Source: Chryseolinea lacunae
GTDB taxonomy: Bacteria > Bacteroidota > Bacteroidia > Cytophagales > Cyclobacteriaceae
Length of the DNA: 64,000 nt
Direction: 5' to 3'
Assembly (NCBI RefSeq): GCF_016735595.1
Contig: NZ_JAERRB010000003.1
Span: 423,401 to 487,400, forward strand
Part shown: piece after piece, positions 1 to 7,952 of the stretch
Position numbering within the stretch: the first letter of the stretch is position 1
How the letters are laid out: the number at the start of each line of letters is the position of its first letter
Translations under genes and position numbers: made by a program
The notes under the pieces: model-generated
Database searches by the model: none
Told to the model about the DNA's origin: nothing
The model's input: only the letters and a program-made list of their open reading frames with translations

Positions 1-693
1 CTGTATGTAGAAGAGTTCTTCAAACTTCAACCGGTGCTGCGCGCTGGCAAGCGCTTCGTGGCTTGTTGGAAAGTGAATGTTGAGCAGGGCATCTTTCTTC
101 GAAACAAGACTATTGTTTGTTAGGATGCTCTTGGGAAGCGTTTCGCGAATTCTGTTCTCCGACAACGTGAGAAGCTGGTGCATGATGCGCGCAAGTGTTT
201 TGCTGTCGATCTTTCTTGTTCTTAATTTTTCGGAGAGCGGATATACTGGATGAAGAAAGCCACCCTTCTCATTGTTTTCAGTTAGGGGTTCCACTTCCGG
301 GTGCGCAATGCTGAAGGTGCTGCCAAAGCGCGCAGGTTTGCCAAAAGCAACATAGTCGGCTCCAGGCTTCAACTTGTCGGCAATCCAGTTGATGCCCTGA
401 AACCACACAAGCTCCATCTCTCCGCTATCGTCTGCAAAGTGCGCTACGAGCCTTTTCTTGAAACCCGTGCCCACCAACTCCTTACTTTTGATCTTACCTT
501 TGACCTGCACAAAGGGCATCTCTTCATTCAACTCGCGAATGGCATAGAACCGGGTGCGGTCTTCATAGCGAAATGGATAGTGTTGTATGAGATCGGCATA
601 CGTAAAAATCTTGAGCTCCTTGCTCAGCATAGCCGCACGCTGTGGACCCACTCCCTTCAGAAATTCGATCGACGTCTCAAAATACCCGGTCAT
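1..693 (-). CDS. recG: ATP-dependent DNA helicase RecG, N-terminal part (runs off the left edge)
   Basis: The first 231 residues of an open frame that continues past the window edge. The start reads MTGYFETSIEFLKGVGPQRA, the helix-hairpin segment typical of RecG, followed by a stretch (HYPFRYEDRTR) leading into the OB-fold wedge domain. RecG is a monomeric helicase that remodels stalled forks and branched DNA. The helicase motor lies outside the window, so its motifs cannot be checked. The ATG at 691-693 is the only good start, because the next upstream ATG is out of frame. It is transcribed away from the small plus-strand gene at 839. Confidence 0.88.
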   Translation of the reverse strand, partial: MTGYFETSIEFLKGVGPQRAAMLSKELKIFTYADLIQHYPFRYEDRTRFYAIRELNEEMPFVQVKGKIKSKELVGTGFKKRLVAHFADDSGEMELVWFQGINWIADKLKPGADYVAFGKPARFGSTFSIAHPEVEPLTENNEKGGFLHPVYPLSEKLRTRKIDSKTLARIMHQLLTLSENRIRETLPKSILTNNSLVSKKDALLNIHFPTSHEALASAQHRLKFEELFYIQ

Positions 694-769
694 GGACAGT
701 AATGTGTCATTGGACAAAAATTAAAAATATAATGCGTTGTCACATGCCAATGCTAAATTTTTTCTGTAT

Positions 770-777
770 TAAATTTG
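770..777 (+). promoter_or_regulatory. Possible -7 promoter element (TAAATTTG)
   Basis: TAAATTTG fits the Bacteroidota -7 consensus TAnnTTTG and lies about 60 nt upstream of the ATG at 839. No TTTG is seen at the -33 position, so the support is only partial. Confidence 0.3.
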
Positions 778-838
778 CACCGCGATTAAACTACAGGTTA
801 CTAAACTTGTTTAAGTGTTATTCAGATCCGTGCAGCCC

Positions 839-1099
839 ATGAAAGTTAAGTCGACAGTATACAAGGGAATAGAGTACGTGCAAGTGAGCGCGCTACCAAA
901 AGACCAGATGGAAAAGCTCTTGCAAACCATCAACCGCGAATTGTTTATCAAGATCCTCATCGACGATAAACTGGTGAGTAACTGTATCCAGTTCAAAGAC
1001 TACGAAACCTGGTTCGATCACGTCTATGGTTTGGAGGTCATTCCAGCTAGAAAAACCAAAAAGGAAAAAGATCGCGAAGTAGAGTCGGTAGACCGCTAA
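839..1099 (+). CDS. Conserved-looking hypothetical protein, 86 aa
   Basis: A small soluble protein (MKVKSTVYKGIEYVQVSALP...) rich in charged residues with a basic and acidic tail (KTKKEKDREVE). There is no signal peptide, membrane segment or recognised motif. The start is placed at the ATG at 839 because the upstream extension (from 815) has no coding character. It converges on the VOC protein gene with only a 4-nt gap. I do not recognise the family. The reading frame looks genuine because it is compact, is preceded by a -7-like element, and has normal amino-acid balance. Confidence 0.6.
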   Translation: MKVKSTVYKGIEYVQVSALPKDQMEKLLQTINRELFIKILIDDKLVSNCIQFKDYETWFDHVYGLEVIPARKTKKEKDREVESVDR

Positions 1100-1103
1100 G
1101 CCA

Positions 1104-1496
1104 TCACTCCCAAATGCCGGCATCCGGCAACACTTCCAGAATATTGCCTTCCCAATCGTTGAAATAGAACGACTCCCGTCCACTGCTCCACACGACGCGG
1201 TCGATAATGGCAATGCCTTTACTTTCTATTTCAGCCTTCACATCCGCATAGTCGGCCATCGCCACTTCGAACGCGAAATGCTGTTTGCCCTCTGCATAGT
1301 GCGGCGGTGGACTGGTTTTGGTTTTCGAATCGTCGGGATCAAAACACAGCAGCACCGAACTGCCTGCCCGGAAGAAAATGTGTTTTCCCTCCACATAGCT
1401 GATCACCGGCAAAGCCAGTAGCCCATGATAGAATGCCTTTGCTTTCTCGAGGTCATGAACATACAGACACGTTTCTTTGATTTTGCTGAACTTCAT
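1104..1496 (-). CDS. VOC (glyoxalase/bleomycin resistance) family protein
   Basis: A 130-residue vicinal-oxygen-chelate fold. The beta-alpha-beta-beta-beta halves are visible: KIKETCLYVHDLEKAKAFY at the start, and HFAFEVAMADYADVKAEIES followed by SFYFNDWEGNILEVLP at the end. The last segment carries the usual D-x-x-G-N-x-L-E metal-ligand Glu. Substrate is unknown; relatives include lactoylglutathione lyases and fosfomycin or bleomycin resistance proteins. The ATG at 1496 overlaps the stop of the upstream nitronate monooxygenase gene (ATGA, 1493-1496), so the two are translationally coupled in one operon. The longer frame (13 more residues) is rejected because it lies inside the upstream gene. 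Confidence 0.85.
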   Translation of the reverse strand: MKFSKIKETCLYVHDLEKAKAFYHGLLALPVISYVEGKHIFFRAGSSVLLCFDPDDSKTKTSPPPHYAEGKQHFAFEVAMADYADVKAEIESKGIAIIDRVVWSSGRESFYFNDWEGNILEVLPDAGIWE

Positions 1497-2440
1497 GCGC
1501 ACATTGATTTTTTCAAAGCACAGTATTCGTCCCAAACATCTTTAACGATTTCGGCTGCGCTCTCAATCTTGTTTAAGGCGGCCGACACCTGGCCAATCTC
1601 CAGTTCACCTTCGTCGAGGTCGCCCTCAAAAATGCCGTGACGCGAACGTCGCTTTCCCAACAAATCATCCAGCGTTTCTTTCGACGCTCCCTTCAATTCA
1701 GCCTCCTGCACTTGCTGATAGAATTTATTTTTGATGAGCCTTACAGGTGTTAGCTGCTTCAGGGTAACAATCGTGTCGCCTTCGCCAGCGTCGAGAATTC
1801 GTTGTTTAAAATTTTCGTGTGCCGACGACTCCGTGCTCACGGCAAAGCGGCTTCCAATCTGCGAACCTTCCGCACCCAGAATTTCAGCGGCCAGCATGGT
1901 TCGCCCCGAAGCAATGCCGCCCGCCGCCAACAGTGGAATTGAGATGGCTTCGCGCACCATGGGAATGAGCACCAGCGTGGTGGTTTCTTCGCGACCGTTG
2001 TGGCCGCCTGCCTCAAAGCCTTCGGCCACCACCGCGTCAACACCCGCCTGCTGCGCCTTGCGCGCAAACTTCACGCTCGACACCACGTGCACGACGATGA
2101 TGCCCCGCTCTTTCAAAAAACTTGTCCACAACGACGGGTTGCCCGCCGACGTGAACACGATCTTCACCTGCTCCTCCACCAGAATGGCCATGATCTTGTC
2201 CATCTCCGGATAGAGCAAGGGAACGTTAACGCCAAATGGCCGGTCCGTTGCCACCTTGCATTTCCGGATGTGCTCGCGCAACACTTCGGGGTGCATAGAG
2301 CCCGCGCCAAGAATTCCGAGCCCGCCGGCCTGGCTCACCGCCGACGCGAGCCGCCAGCCACTGCACCAAACCATACCAGCCTGAATAATGGGGTATTGAA
2401 TGTTGAAAAGTTGGGAAACGCGGTTCGGTTGGTCCTTCAT
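1493..2440 (-). CDS. Nitronate monooxygenase / FabK-like FMN enzyme
   Basis: A 315-residue TIM-barrel flavoprotein of the nitropropane dioxygenase/FabK family. Near the N terminus is PIIQAGMVWCSGWRLASAVS. Mid-protein, the motif AEGFEAGGHNG contains the family His, and LLAAGGIASG is a phosphate-binding loop for FMN. Members either oxidise alkyl nitronates or reduce enoyl-ACP (FabK), and sequence alone does not decide between them. There is no fatty-acid synthesis neighbour. The downstream VOC gene overlaps by 4 nt, so the pair may act on a common reactive small molecule; that is inference. The ATG at 2440 opens onto the AT-rich gap at 2441-2799. Confidence 0.85.
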   Translation of the reverse strand: MKDQPNRVSQLFNIQYPIIQAGMVWCSGWRLASAVSQAGGLGILGAGSMHPEVLREHIRKCKVATDRPFGVNVPLLYPEMDKIMAILVEEQVKIVFTSAGNPSLWTSFLKERGIIVVHVVSSVKFARKAQQAGVDAVVAEGFEAGGHNGREETTTLVLIPMVREAISIPLLAAGGIASGRTMLAAEILGAEGSQIGSRFAVSTESSAHENFKQRILDAGEGDTIVTLKQLTPVRLIKNKFYQQVQEAELKGASKETLDDLLGKRRSRHGIFEGDLDEGELEIGQVSAALNKIESAAEIVKDVWDEYCALKKSMCA

Positions 2441-2799
2441 AATTTGGCTAAAAATGGGTGTTCCAATACATTTTTTTTTCTAGGCATCTGAATATCTGAA
2501 ATTTAGAAATTATGCCACTTCCAACACTTGCTTTTTTGGTCGATTTAAGTTGTCCACAAAGAATTGATTAATAAAAGGTCATGTATGTATTTGATAGTCA
2601 CGTAATTAATGCATAATAATCAGGTAATGTGGATAAGTGTCTTTTTTTGTGGACATCTTTTTGTCACTATTTTGATTCTTTCTAAGTCCTTGAATCCTAA
2701 CGTTTTTGTCTATTTTCCCCTCGAAATCTTACGCGGGTTTCTGAAAAGAATTTCCACGTTTTTGAAAACTACCTGATCAAATTTCAGTTCATACAGATC
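2441..2799. other. AT-rich divergent intergenic region with DnaA-box-like 9-mers
   Basis: A 359-bp non-coding gap between the minus-strand flavoprotein gene and the plus-strand thioredoxin gene, distinctly A+T rich. It contains an exact DnaA box in reverse orientation (TGTGGATAA, 2628-2636), a one-mismatch box (TTGTCCACA, 2550-2558) and a two-mismatch box (TGTGGACAT, 2648-2656). Between the first two lies a stretch of almost pure A/T (around 2565-2625). No gene or tRNA is visible. It could be a divergent promoter region or a DnaA-binding locus. Confidence 0.5.
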
Positions 2800-3270
2800 A
2801 TGCGAATACTAACCTTCCTCGTTTTGTTTTTGGCTTCACAAACAACGGCTTGGAGCCAGACCCAGGTCATTAAAATTGACAAGCTCGAAGCCCTCATCAA
2901 CGCCCCGTCAGATAAAGTGCAGATCATAAACTTTTGGGCAACATGGTGCGCGCCTTGCGTAAAGGAACTTCCCCTCCTTGAAAAATTGAATGCCGACAAC
3001 GCCGATGTGAACGTAACGCTCATCAACCTCGACTTTGCCGACAAGCTCGAGAAGGTGAACGCCTTCGTGGCCCGCAAAAACATGAAGGCCACCGTGCTGC
3101 TCCTGGACGAAATCGATTATAATTCGTGGATCGACAAAGTGGACAAAGGCTGGGGTGGTGCCATTCCGGCCACACTAATCATCAACCCGAAAAACGGTCA
3201 TCGAAAATTTCTGGACAAAGAGCTTCACGATGGCGATCTTGAAAAGCTAATAGCAGAAGTGAAACAATAA
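2800..3270 (+). CDS. TlpA-like secreted thioredoxin-fold protein
   Basis: A 156-residue protein with a Sec signal peptide (hydrophobic residues 4-13, cleavage around the AWSQ/TQ region near residue 20). A thioredoxin domain follows, with active site W49-C50-A51-P52-C53 inside NFWATWCAPC. The later IPATLIINPKNG carries the cis-Pro loop. Expected to act in the periplasm as a thiol-disulfide oxidoreductase, for example in reducing apocytochromes or secreted proteins. The next gene, 12 nt downstream, is another thioredoxin-fold protein, so the two probably form an operon dealing with periplasmic thiols. The ATG start is supported by the signal peptide. Confidence 0.88.
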   Translation: MRILTFLVLFLASQTTAWSQTQVIKIDKLEALINAPSDKVQIINFWATWCAPCVKELPLLEKLNADNADVNVTLINLDFADKLEKVNAFVARKNMKATVLLLDEIDYNSWIDKVDKGWGGAIPATLIINPKNGHRKFLDKELHDGDLEKLIAEVKQ

Positions 3271-3282
3271 AACATCATCTCT

Positions 3283-3894
3283 ATGAAAACGAAAATCAAA
3301 TTCCTGGCCGTTGTGATCGGCGCAGCGTTTCTGTTCGTTTCCGCCACGTCCTCGTATCAGCTTGGCGATTCCGTTTCGGACTTCAGCCTCAAGAATGTGG
3401 ATGGCAAAATGGTGGCGTTGTCTGATTTCAAAAGTGCCAAAGGCGCCATCGTCATTTTCGATTGCAACACGTGTCCCTATTCGCGCGCCTATAACGACCG
3501 CATCGTTGGCCTGAATAAAAAATTCGCTTCGCAAGGTTTTCCCGTCATCGCCATCAATCCTAACGATCCTCAGCAATCGCCAGGCGATTCTTTCGAGGAG
3601 ATGGCTGCGCAGGCAAAAAGCAAACACTACGATTTTCCCTATCTCGTAGATGCGTCGCAAGAAGTAGCCAAAGCCTTTGGTGCCTCCAACACACCGCACG
3701 TGTTTGTCTTGAAGAAAGAAGGCAACGAATTTAAGGTAGCCTACATCGGCACCATCGACAACAACACACGCGACGCGTCGGCCGCCAGCAAAAAATATGT
3801 TGAAGATGCCGTCAACGCCCTGCTGCAAAACAAGCCCGTGCCCACCGCCAAAACAAAGGCGATCGGCTGCGGCATCAAGTGGAAAAATTCCTGA
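3283..3894 (+). CDS. Secreted redoxin (AhpC/TSA-like) protein
   Basis: A 203-residue protein. An N-terminal hydrophobic segment (about residues 7-20) acts as a signal or anchor, followed by a peroxiredoxin-like domain starting at LGDSVSDFSLKNVDGK. The active-site region is FDCNTCPYSRAY, with C61-x-x-C64 rather than the single peroxidatic Cys of classic AhpC. NTPHVFVLKK supplies the cis-Pro loop. This matches the redoxin/thioredoxin-like family found next to TlpA-type proteins. Likely a periplasmic disulfide reductase or a thiol-dependent peroxidase; the substrate is unknown. It follows the TlpA-like gene by 12 nt and is probably co-transcribed with it. Confidence 0.85.
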   Translation: MKTKIKFLAVVIGAAFLFVSATSSYQLGDSVSDFSLKNVDGKMVALSDFKSAKGAIVIFDCNTCPYSRAYNDRIVGLNKKFASQGFPVIAINPNDPQQSPGDSFEEMAAQAKSKHYDFPYLVDASQEVAKAFGASNTPHVFVLKKEGNEFKVAYIGTIDNNTRDASAASKKYVEDAVNALLQNKPVPTAKTKAIGCGIKWKNS

Positions 3895-3905
3895 TCGTTC
3901 GTCTC

Positions 3906-3918
3906 CAGGTCATACCTG
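3906..3918. promoter_or_regulatory. Inverted repeat upstream of the sigma-54 promoter, possible activator site
   Basis: CAGGT-CAT-ACCTG is a perfect 5-bp inverted repeat with a 3-nt centre, 60 nt upstream of the -24 element at 3978. Sigma-54 promoters need an upstream activator site, so this is the obvious candidate. A weak terminator for the preceding gene is the alternative, but no T-run follows. Confidence 0.35.
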
Positions 3919-3977
3919 AAAATAGTTCATGCCCGGAGGTGAAATAACTTCTGTTTCTTTTTCGTGCACACAAACGA

Positions 3978-3993
3978 TGGCACGGACCTTGCA
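3978..3993 (+). promoter_or_regulatory. Sigma-54 (RpoN) -24/-12 promoter
   Basis: TGGCACG-GACC-TTGCA matches the RpoN consensus TGGCACG-N4-TTGCA at every conserved base with exact GG-to-GC spacing. It lies 26 nt upstream of the ATG at 4020, placing the start site near 4005 and giving a short leader. Such a promoter requires an AAA+ enhancer-binding protein; neither that protein nor rpoN is in the window. Confidence 0.82.
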
Positions 3994-4019
3994 ATTACAA
4001 GGGAAACAGAACTACTACC

Positions 4020-4403
4020 ATGAACAGGTTGACTTTAGTGCTCTTGCTCGCCTCGGCCTTGCCGGCGCTGGCATACGATTCGGGTATTGCCGTTCAGTCA
4101 GAGAAGGGAACCACCATGCAGGTGTATGTGAACGGAAAACTCTACAACAAACAACCCGGAAAATTTGTACGCGTTCGAAGCACTCCCGGACTTTTTCACC
4201 TGGAAGTGAAAGTGCTCAATCCCTGGAACAAACAATGGTATATCGTGCGCAAAGACATTCGCGTCGACAAGGGCTATGAGTTTCAATACAGAGTGGTATT
4301 CGTGAACCGCACCAGACCGGAGCTCCGAAAAGTGAATCAGTATCCGGTCTACTCGCGATACTTTCTCAATCCAAGTCTTTACAATAAGCACCCCGTCACA
4401 TAG
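4020..4403 (+). CDS. Small secreted protein of unknown function under sigma-54 control
   Basis: A 127-residue protein with a clear signal peptide (MNRLTLVLLLASALPALA, cleavage before Y19). The mature part is basic, rich in aromatic residues and probably all-beta (TTMQVYVNGKLYNKQPGKFVRVRSTPGLFHLEVKVLNPWNK). It resembles the short beta-domain seen at the start of some Bacteroidota DUF4476-type proteins, but that likeness is weak. Its stop codon (4401-4403) lies inside the hairpin of a strong terminator, so it is a single-gene unit. The sigma-54 promoter just upstream implies conditional expression. I cannot assign a function. Confidence 0.75.
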   Translation: MNRLTLVLLLASALPALAYDSGIAVQSEKGTTMQVYVNGKLYNKQPGKFVRVRSTPGLFHLEVKVLNPWNKQWYIVRKDIRVDKGYEFQYRVVFVNRTRPELRKVNQYPVYSRYFLNPSLYNKHPVT

Positions 4404-4417
4404 GGGTGCTTTTTTTT
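4386..4417 (+). terminator. Rho-independent terminator
   Basis: The 9-bp stem AAGCACCCC / GGGGTGCTT with an 8-nt loop runs directly into seven T residues. The stop codon of the preceding gene falls at the loop-stem junction. Confidence 0.9.
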
Positions 4418-4421
4418 GTTT

Positions 4422-4709
4422 CTATATTTTCCTGGAACGACTTATCAACGCAACAACCAACGCAATGATGAGGATGGTGGTGAACGAGGGCCAATGAAAT
4501 CCGAACGGCCAGTGCCAACCAAATGCCCAGCCAAACAGTGCGCCAAGCATTCCGAAAATTGCGCCGAAAATTCCGCCAATGATGCCGAACACGGCACCAA
4601 ACAAGCCCACAATCACGCCGAAGAGCGCGCCGGCAATTCCAATCCAGATTGGAAAGGTGAACACAAACAACAACACGATCAAAACGGTGGTGAGGCCTCG
4701 GCTTTGCAT
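4422..4709 (-). CDS. Small glycine-rich membrane protein
   Basis: A 95-residue, almost entirely hydrophobic protein. An N-terminal membrane segment (residues 7-25) runs into a Gly-Phe-Ala-rich stretch with repeating GxxFG steps (GALFGVIVGLFGAVFGIIGG and similar, residues about 26-66). A Trp/His/Pro-rich turn (GWHWPFGFHWP) is followed by a last membrane helix ending in RSRK. The periodic glycines suggest tightly packed glycine-zipper helices. No family is recognised. It stands alone, convergent with the sigma-54-driven gene. The ATG at 4709 is the natural start. Confidence 0.65.
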   Translation of the reverse strand: MQSRGLTTVLIVLLFVFTFPIWIGIAGALFGVIVGLFGAVFGIIGGIFGAIFGMLGALFGWAFGWHWPFGFHWPSFTTILIIALVVALISRSRKI

Positions 4710-4863
4710 AGGTTTTAGATTTTTACACTACCCATACCAAAAATGATGCAACATCGGCGAACCTTTGCATACTGCTCATTTAAGCCTTTTTCAATTTTTT
4801 GATGCCCGCGATTTGTTGAAAAATGAACAGCCTGTTTTACAAATGTGAACAACCCCAAAAAGC

Positions 4864-4892
4864 AAAAAGCCCCGGAAACATCCAGGGCTTTG
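4864..4892 (-). terminator. Rho-independent terminator of the fad operon
   Basis: On the minus strand a GCCCTGG/CCGGGGC-type stem is followed by TTTTTGCTTTTT. It sits about 40 nt beyond the end of the acyl-CoA dehydrogenase gene. Confidence 0.7.
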
Positions 4893-4930
4893 TTCGTTCC
4901 ACACAGCTGCTTCAGATTAAAGCATATTTA

Positions 4931-6733
4931 CTAAAAAGGATATTCGCCTTTCTCGATCACGTGGTTTGCTACTTTTCTTCGAGCCTCTTTCAGGTTGTAG
5001 GGATCGATCTTGGTGAACCGCTTCAGGCCCATCAGCATCAGGCGTTGTTCGTCGCCGTCGGCAAACGCGTTGATCGCCTGGCGTCCGCACGATGCCGCTT
5101 TCTCTATGGCATAGTGCAGGTAGATGATGGCCATCTCTTTTTGAATTTCGCTGGCCGCCTCTCCTTTCAAGCCGATCAGTTTCTCTACGCGCAGCAAGGT
5201 CGACTCGGCCACGTAAGCTTCGATGAGCATGTCGGCAAGGTTCATCAGCACTTCCTGTTCGTCAGAAAGTTTCATCATGAATTTCTGAACGGCGGCGCCC
5301 GCCACCATCAGGCCGGCCTTCTTCAGGTTGGCCAGCGCTTTCTTTTCTTTCACAAACAATCCTTCTTCTTCGGCAGCGCCAAAATCGGGAATGGCCAACA
5401 GTTCTTTTTGCACCGCCATGGCCGGCGACATCAGGTCGATCGATCCTTTCATGGCACGCTTCATTAGCATGTCGATGGTGAGCATGCGGTTGATTTCGTT
5501 TGTTCCTTCAAAGATGCGGTTGATGCGTGCATCGCGATAGGCACGGTCCATTGGCCCTTCGGCCGAGAAGCCCATGCCGCCATAAATCTGCACACCTTCA
5601 TCAACCACAAAGTCCAAAACTTCGGAGCCGTGCACTTTCAGAATGGCGCACTCAATGGCAAATTCTTCCAGCGACTTCAGTTTGGCTTTTGCCGGATCAA
5701 GTCCCTCGGCCACCAGCGCGTTGTAGGTGTCGTCTATGTTCTGGCCGGCGCGATAACAGGCCGATTCGCTCACAAAAACCTTTGTCACCATTTCAGCAAT
5801 TTTGTGTTTGATGGCACCGAAGTTTGCGATCGATGTTCCAAACTGCTTGCGCTCTTTCGCATAGTTCACCGCCGTCGAAATGGTTTTTTTGCTTCCGCCC
5901 ACGGCAGCCACACCCAACTTGATGCGGCCCACGTTCAGGATGTTCACGGCAATCTTGAAACCGTTCTCACGCTCCGACAGCAGATTTTCAACCGGCACTT
6001 TGCAGTCGTTGAAAAAGATCTGGCGAGTAGACGATCCCTTGATGCCCATCTTGTGCTCCTCCTCGTTCATGGTGATTCCACCAAACGCTTTCTCTACGAT
6101 GAAGGCCGTCAGATTTTTGTCGTTGTCTATTTTGGCAAACACAATGTAGATGTCGGCAAAACCGCCGTTGGTGATCCACATTTTTTGTCCGTTGATGATG
6201 TAGTGTTTTCCATCACTGCTCAACACGGCTTTTGTCTTGCCCGAGTTGGCGTCAGAACCGGAGTCGGGTTCTGTCAAACAGTAGGCCGCTTTATATTCGC
6301 CCGTGGCCAGCTTTGGCAGATATTTTTGTTTCTGCGCTTCGTTTCCATAATACACAATGGGCAATGTGCCGATGCCCGTATGTGCCGAAAGTGCCACCGC
6401 CACCGAGTGGCCGCCGCCAATCACTTCGGCCACCAACATGGTCGTGTTAAAGTCCATGCCGAAGCCGCCATATTCGGTGGGCACCGAAGTTCCCAGCAAA
6501 CCCAGCTCGCCGGCTTTGTCGAGCAGCGACGGCATGAGCTTCGGATCTTTCATCGAGTCGATTTCGTCCAGGCGATTGTCCACCTCCTTGGCCAGGAAAT
6601 CTTTGCACTGCTGCTGAATCATTCGTTGCTCCTCGTTATACTCTTCGGGGATGAAGATTTCCTGCGCCTTTGATTCGCGGATGAGGAATTCGCCTCCTTT
6701 GATGGCGTGTTTTGTTTCCGTGATGGTAGCCAT
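4931..6733 (-). CDS. fadE: Acyl-CoA dehydrogenase (long-chain, extended C terminus)
   Basis: A 600-residue FAD enzyme introducing the trans-2 double bond in the first step of beta-oxidation. The family signatures are present: AAYCLTEPDSGSDANS and KMWITNGGFADIYIVFAK in the middle domain, and GGMGFSAEGPMDRAYRDARINRIFEGTNEINR in the third domain. The catalytic base is probably Glu409 of the FEGT motif. It is about 200 residues longer than short-chain enzymes. The extra C-terminal helical domain resembles the VLCAD/ACAD9 group and suggests long-chain substrates or membrane association. It is last in the fadN-fadA-fadE order, 41 nt after the thiolase, and is followed by a terminator. Confidence 0.93.
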   Translation of the reverse strand: MATITETKHAIKGGEFLIRESKAQEIFIPEEYNEEQRMIQQQCKDFLAKEVDNRLDEIDSMKDPKLMPSLLDKAGELGLLGTSVPTEYGGFGMDFNTTMLVAEVIGGGHSVAVALSAHTGIGTLPIVYYGNEAQKQKYLPKLATGEYKAAYCLTEPDSGSDANSGKTKAVLSSDGKHYIINGQKMWITNGGFADIYIVFAKIDNDKNLTAFIVEKAFGGITMNEEEHKMGIKGSSTRQIFFNDCKVPVENLLSERENGFKIAVNILNVGRIKLGVAAVGGSKKTISTAVNYAKERKQFGTSIANFGAIKHKIAEMVTKVFVSESACYRAGQNIDDTYNALVAEGLDPAKAKLKSLEEFAIECAILKVHGSEVLDFVVDEGVQIYGGMGFSAEGPMDRAYRDARINRIFEGTNEINRMLTIDMLMKRAMKGSIDLMSPAMAVQKELLAIPDFGAAEEEGLFVKEKKALANLKKAGLMVAGAAVQKFMMKLSDEQEVLMNLADMLIEAYVAESTLLRVEKLIGLKGEAASEIQKEMAIIYLHYAIEKAASCGRQAINAFADGDEQRLMLMGLKRFTKIDPYNLKEARRKVANHVIEKGEYPF

Positions 6734-6774
6734 AATAACTTTCTTTTAAATAGTTGATTTCATTGAGAATACTT

Positions 6775-7950
6775 TCAGTTCAGCATTTCATAAATGCCGG
6801 CAACACCCTGGCCGCCGCCAACGCAGGCCGTTACCAAACCATACTTTCCTTTTCGGCGTTCCAGTTCTTTCAACAACGTGAGTGAAAGTCGGCCGCCCGA
6901 ACTTCCCAGCGGATGGCCGAGGGCAATAGCCCCACCGTTAACATTCACTTTGGTGGGATCGAGTTTCAACTCGCGCATCACCGCCAGCGACTGTGCGGCA
7001 AAGGCTTCGTTCAATTCAATGAGGTCGATGTCCTGCAGTTTCAGACCGGCGCGCTCAAGCGCTTTCGGCACCGCGGCCACGGGACCAATGCCCATGATGC
7101 GCGGATCAACACCCGCCACCGCATAGCTCACCATGCGCGCAATGGGTTTCAGGTTCAGCTGCTTCACCAGTTTCTCAGACATCACCACGGCAAAGGCAGC
7201 ACCGTCGTTTGTGGGCGACGAGTTTCCGGCTGTGACGGAACCGCCCAACGCAAAAACCGGTTTCAATTTTCCGAGCACCTCCACGGTTGTTTCGGGACGC
7301 GGACCTTCGTCGGTGTCTACAACCGCTTCCCTGGTGCGCTTCTTTCCTGATTCGTCGACAAAAATTTCCTTTGTGGTGATGGGGTGTATTTCGTCTTTAA
7401 ATTTTCCGTCTTTCTGTGCCTGAATGGCCTTCATGTGCGACTCAAAAGCAAAGCGGTCCTGGTCTTCGCGCGAGATCTTGTATTGCTTCGCGATCTCCTC
7501 GGCCGTGAGGCCCATGCTGGTGTAGTAGGTGGGATGATCTTTCGCAATGGTGTAGTTGAGGGCTGTCTTCCAACCCATCACCGGCACCAGCGACATCGAT
7601 TCGGCACCACCGGCAATGATGCAATCGGCCATGCCTGCCTGGATTTTTGCCGACGCGATGTGGATGGCTTCCACGCCCGATCCGCAGTAGCGGTTAATCA
7701 CCATGCCGGCGTTGTCTATGCCCAGTGCGGTGAGGGCTATCATTCTTCCCATCTGCATGCCTTGCTCCGCTTCCTGCACAGCATTGCCCACGATGAGATC
7801 GTCGACCATTTTATTTTCCAGACCCGGCACCGATTGGACCAGCGCTTTGATGAGGTCTGTTGCAAAGTCGTCCGGGCGTGTGAAACGAAGTCCTCCTTTT
7901 TTCGCGCGGGTGTTTGCAGTTCGTTTTGCGGCTACGATATAGGCGTCCAT
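6775..7950 (-). CDS. fadA: Acetyl-CoA acyltransferase (3-ketoacyl-CoA thiolase)
   Basis: A 391-residue thiolase cleaving 3-ketoacyl-CoA to acetyl-CoA and a shortened acyl-CoA. The nucleophile is Cys89 in [12 protein letters not shown]. The later family motifs [23 protein letters not shown] (catalytic His) and CVGGGQG (second Cys) are all present. The ATG at 7948-7950 lies 2 nt after the stop of the upstream multifunctional protein. A much longer open frame extends through that gene in another frame and is artefactual. The gene forms one operon with fadN and fadE, so the product can hand its acyl-CoA straight to the next cycle. Confidence 0.95.
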   Translation of the reverse strand: MDAYIVAAKRTANTRAKKGGLRFTRPDDFATDLIKALVQSVPGLENKMVDDLIVGNAVQEAEQGMQMGRMIALTALGIDNAGMVINRYCGSGVEAIHIASAKIQAGMADCIIAGGAESMSLVPVMGWKTALNYTIAKDHPTYYTSMGLTAEEIAKQYKISREDQDRFAFESHMKAIQAQKDGKFKDEIHPITTKEIFVDESGKKRTREAVVDTDEGPRPETTVEVLGKLKPVFALGGSVTAGNSSPTNDGAAFAVVMSEKLVKQLNLKPIARMVSYAVAGVDPRIMGIGPVAAVPKALERAGLKLQDIDLIELNEAFAAQSLAVMRELKLDPTKVNVNGGAIALGHPLGSSGGRLSLTLLKELERRKGKYGLVTACVGGGQGVAGIYEMLN

Positions 7951-7952
7951 AA

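Noticed and set aside
5630-6673. A 347-codon plus-strand frame opposite the acyl-CoA dehydrogenase gene
   Set aside because: It is rich in His, Phe and Arg with no motifs. It results from the codon bias of the real gene on the other strand.
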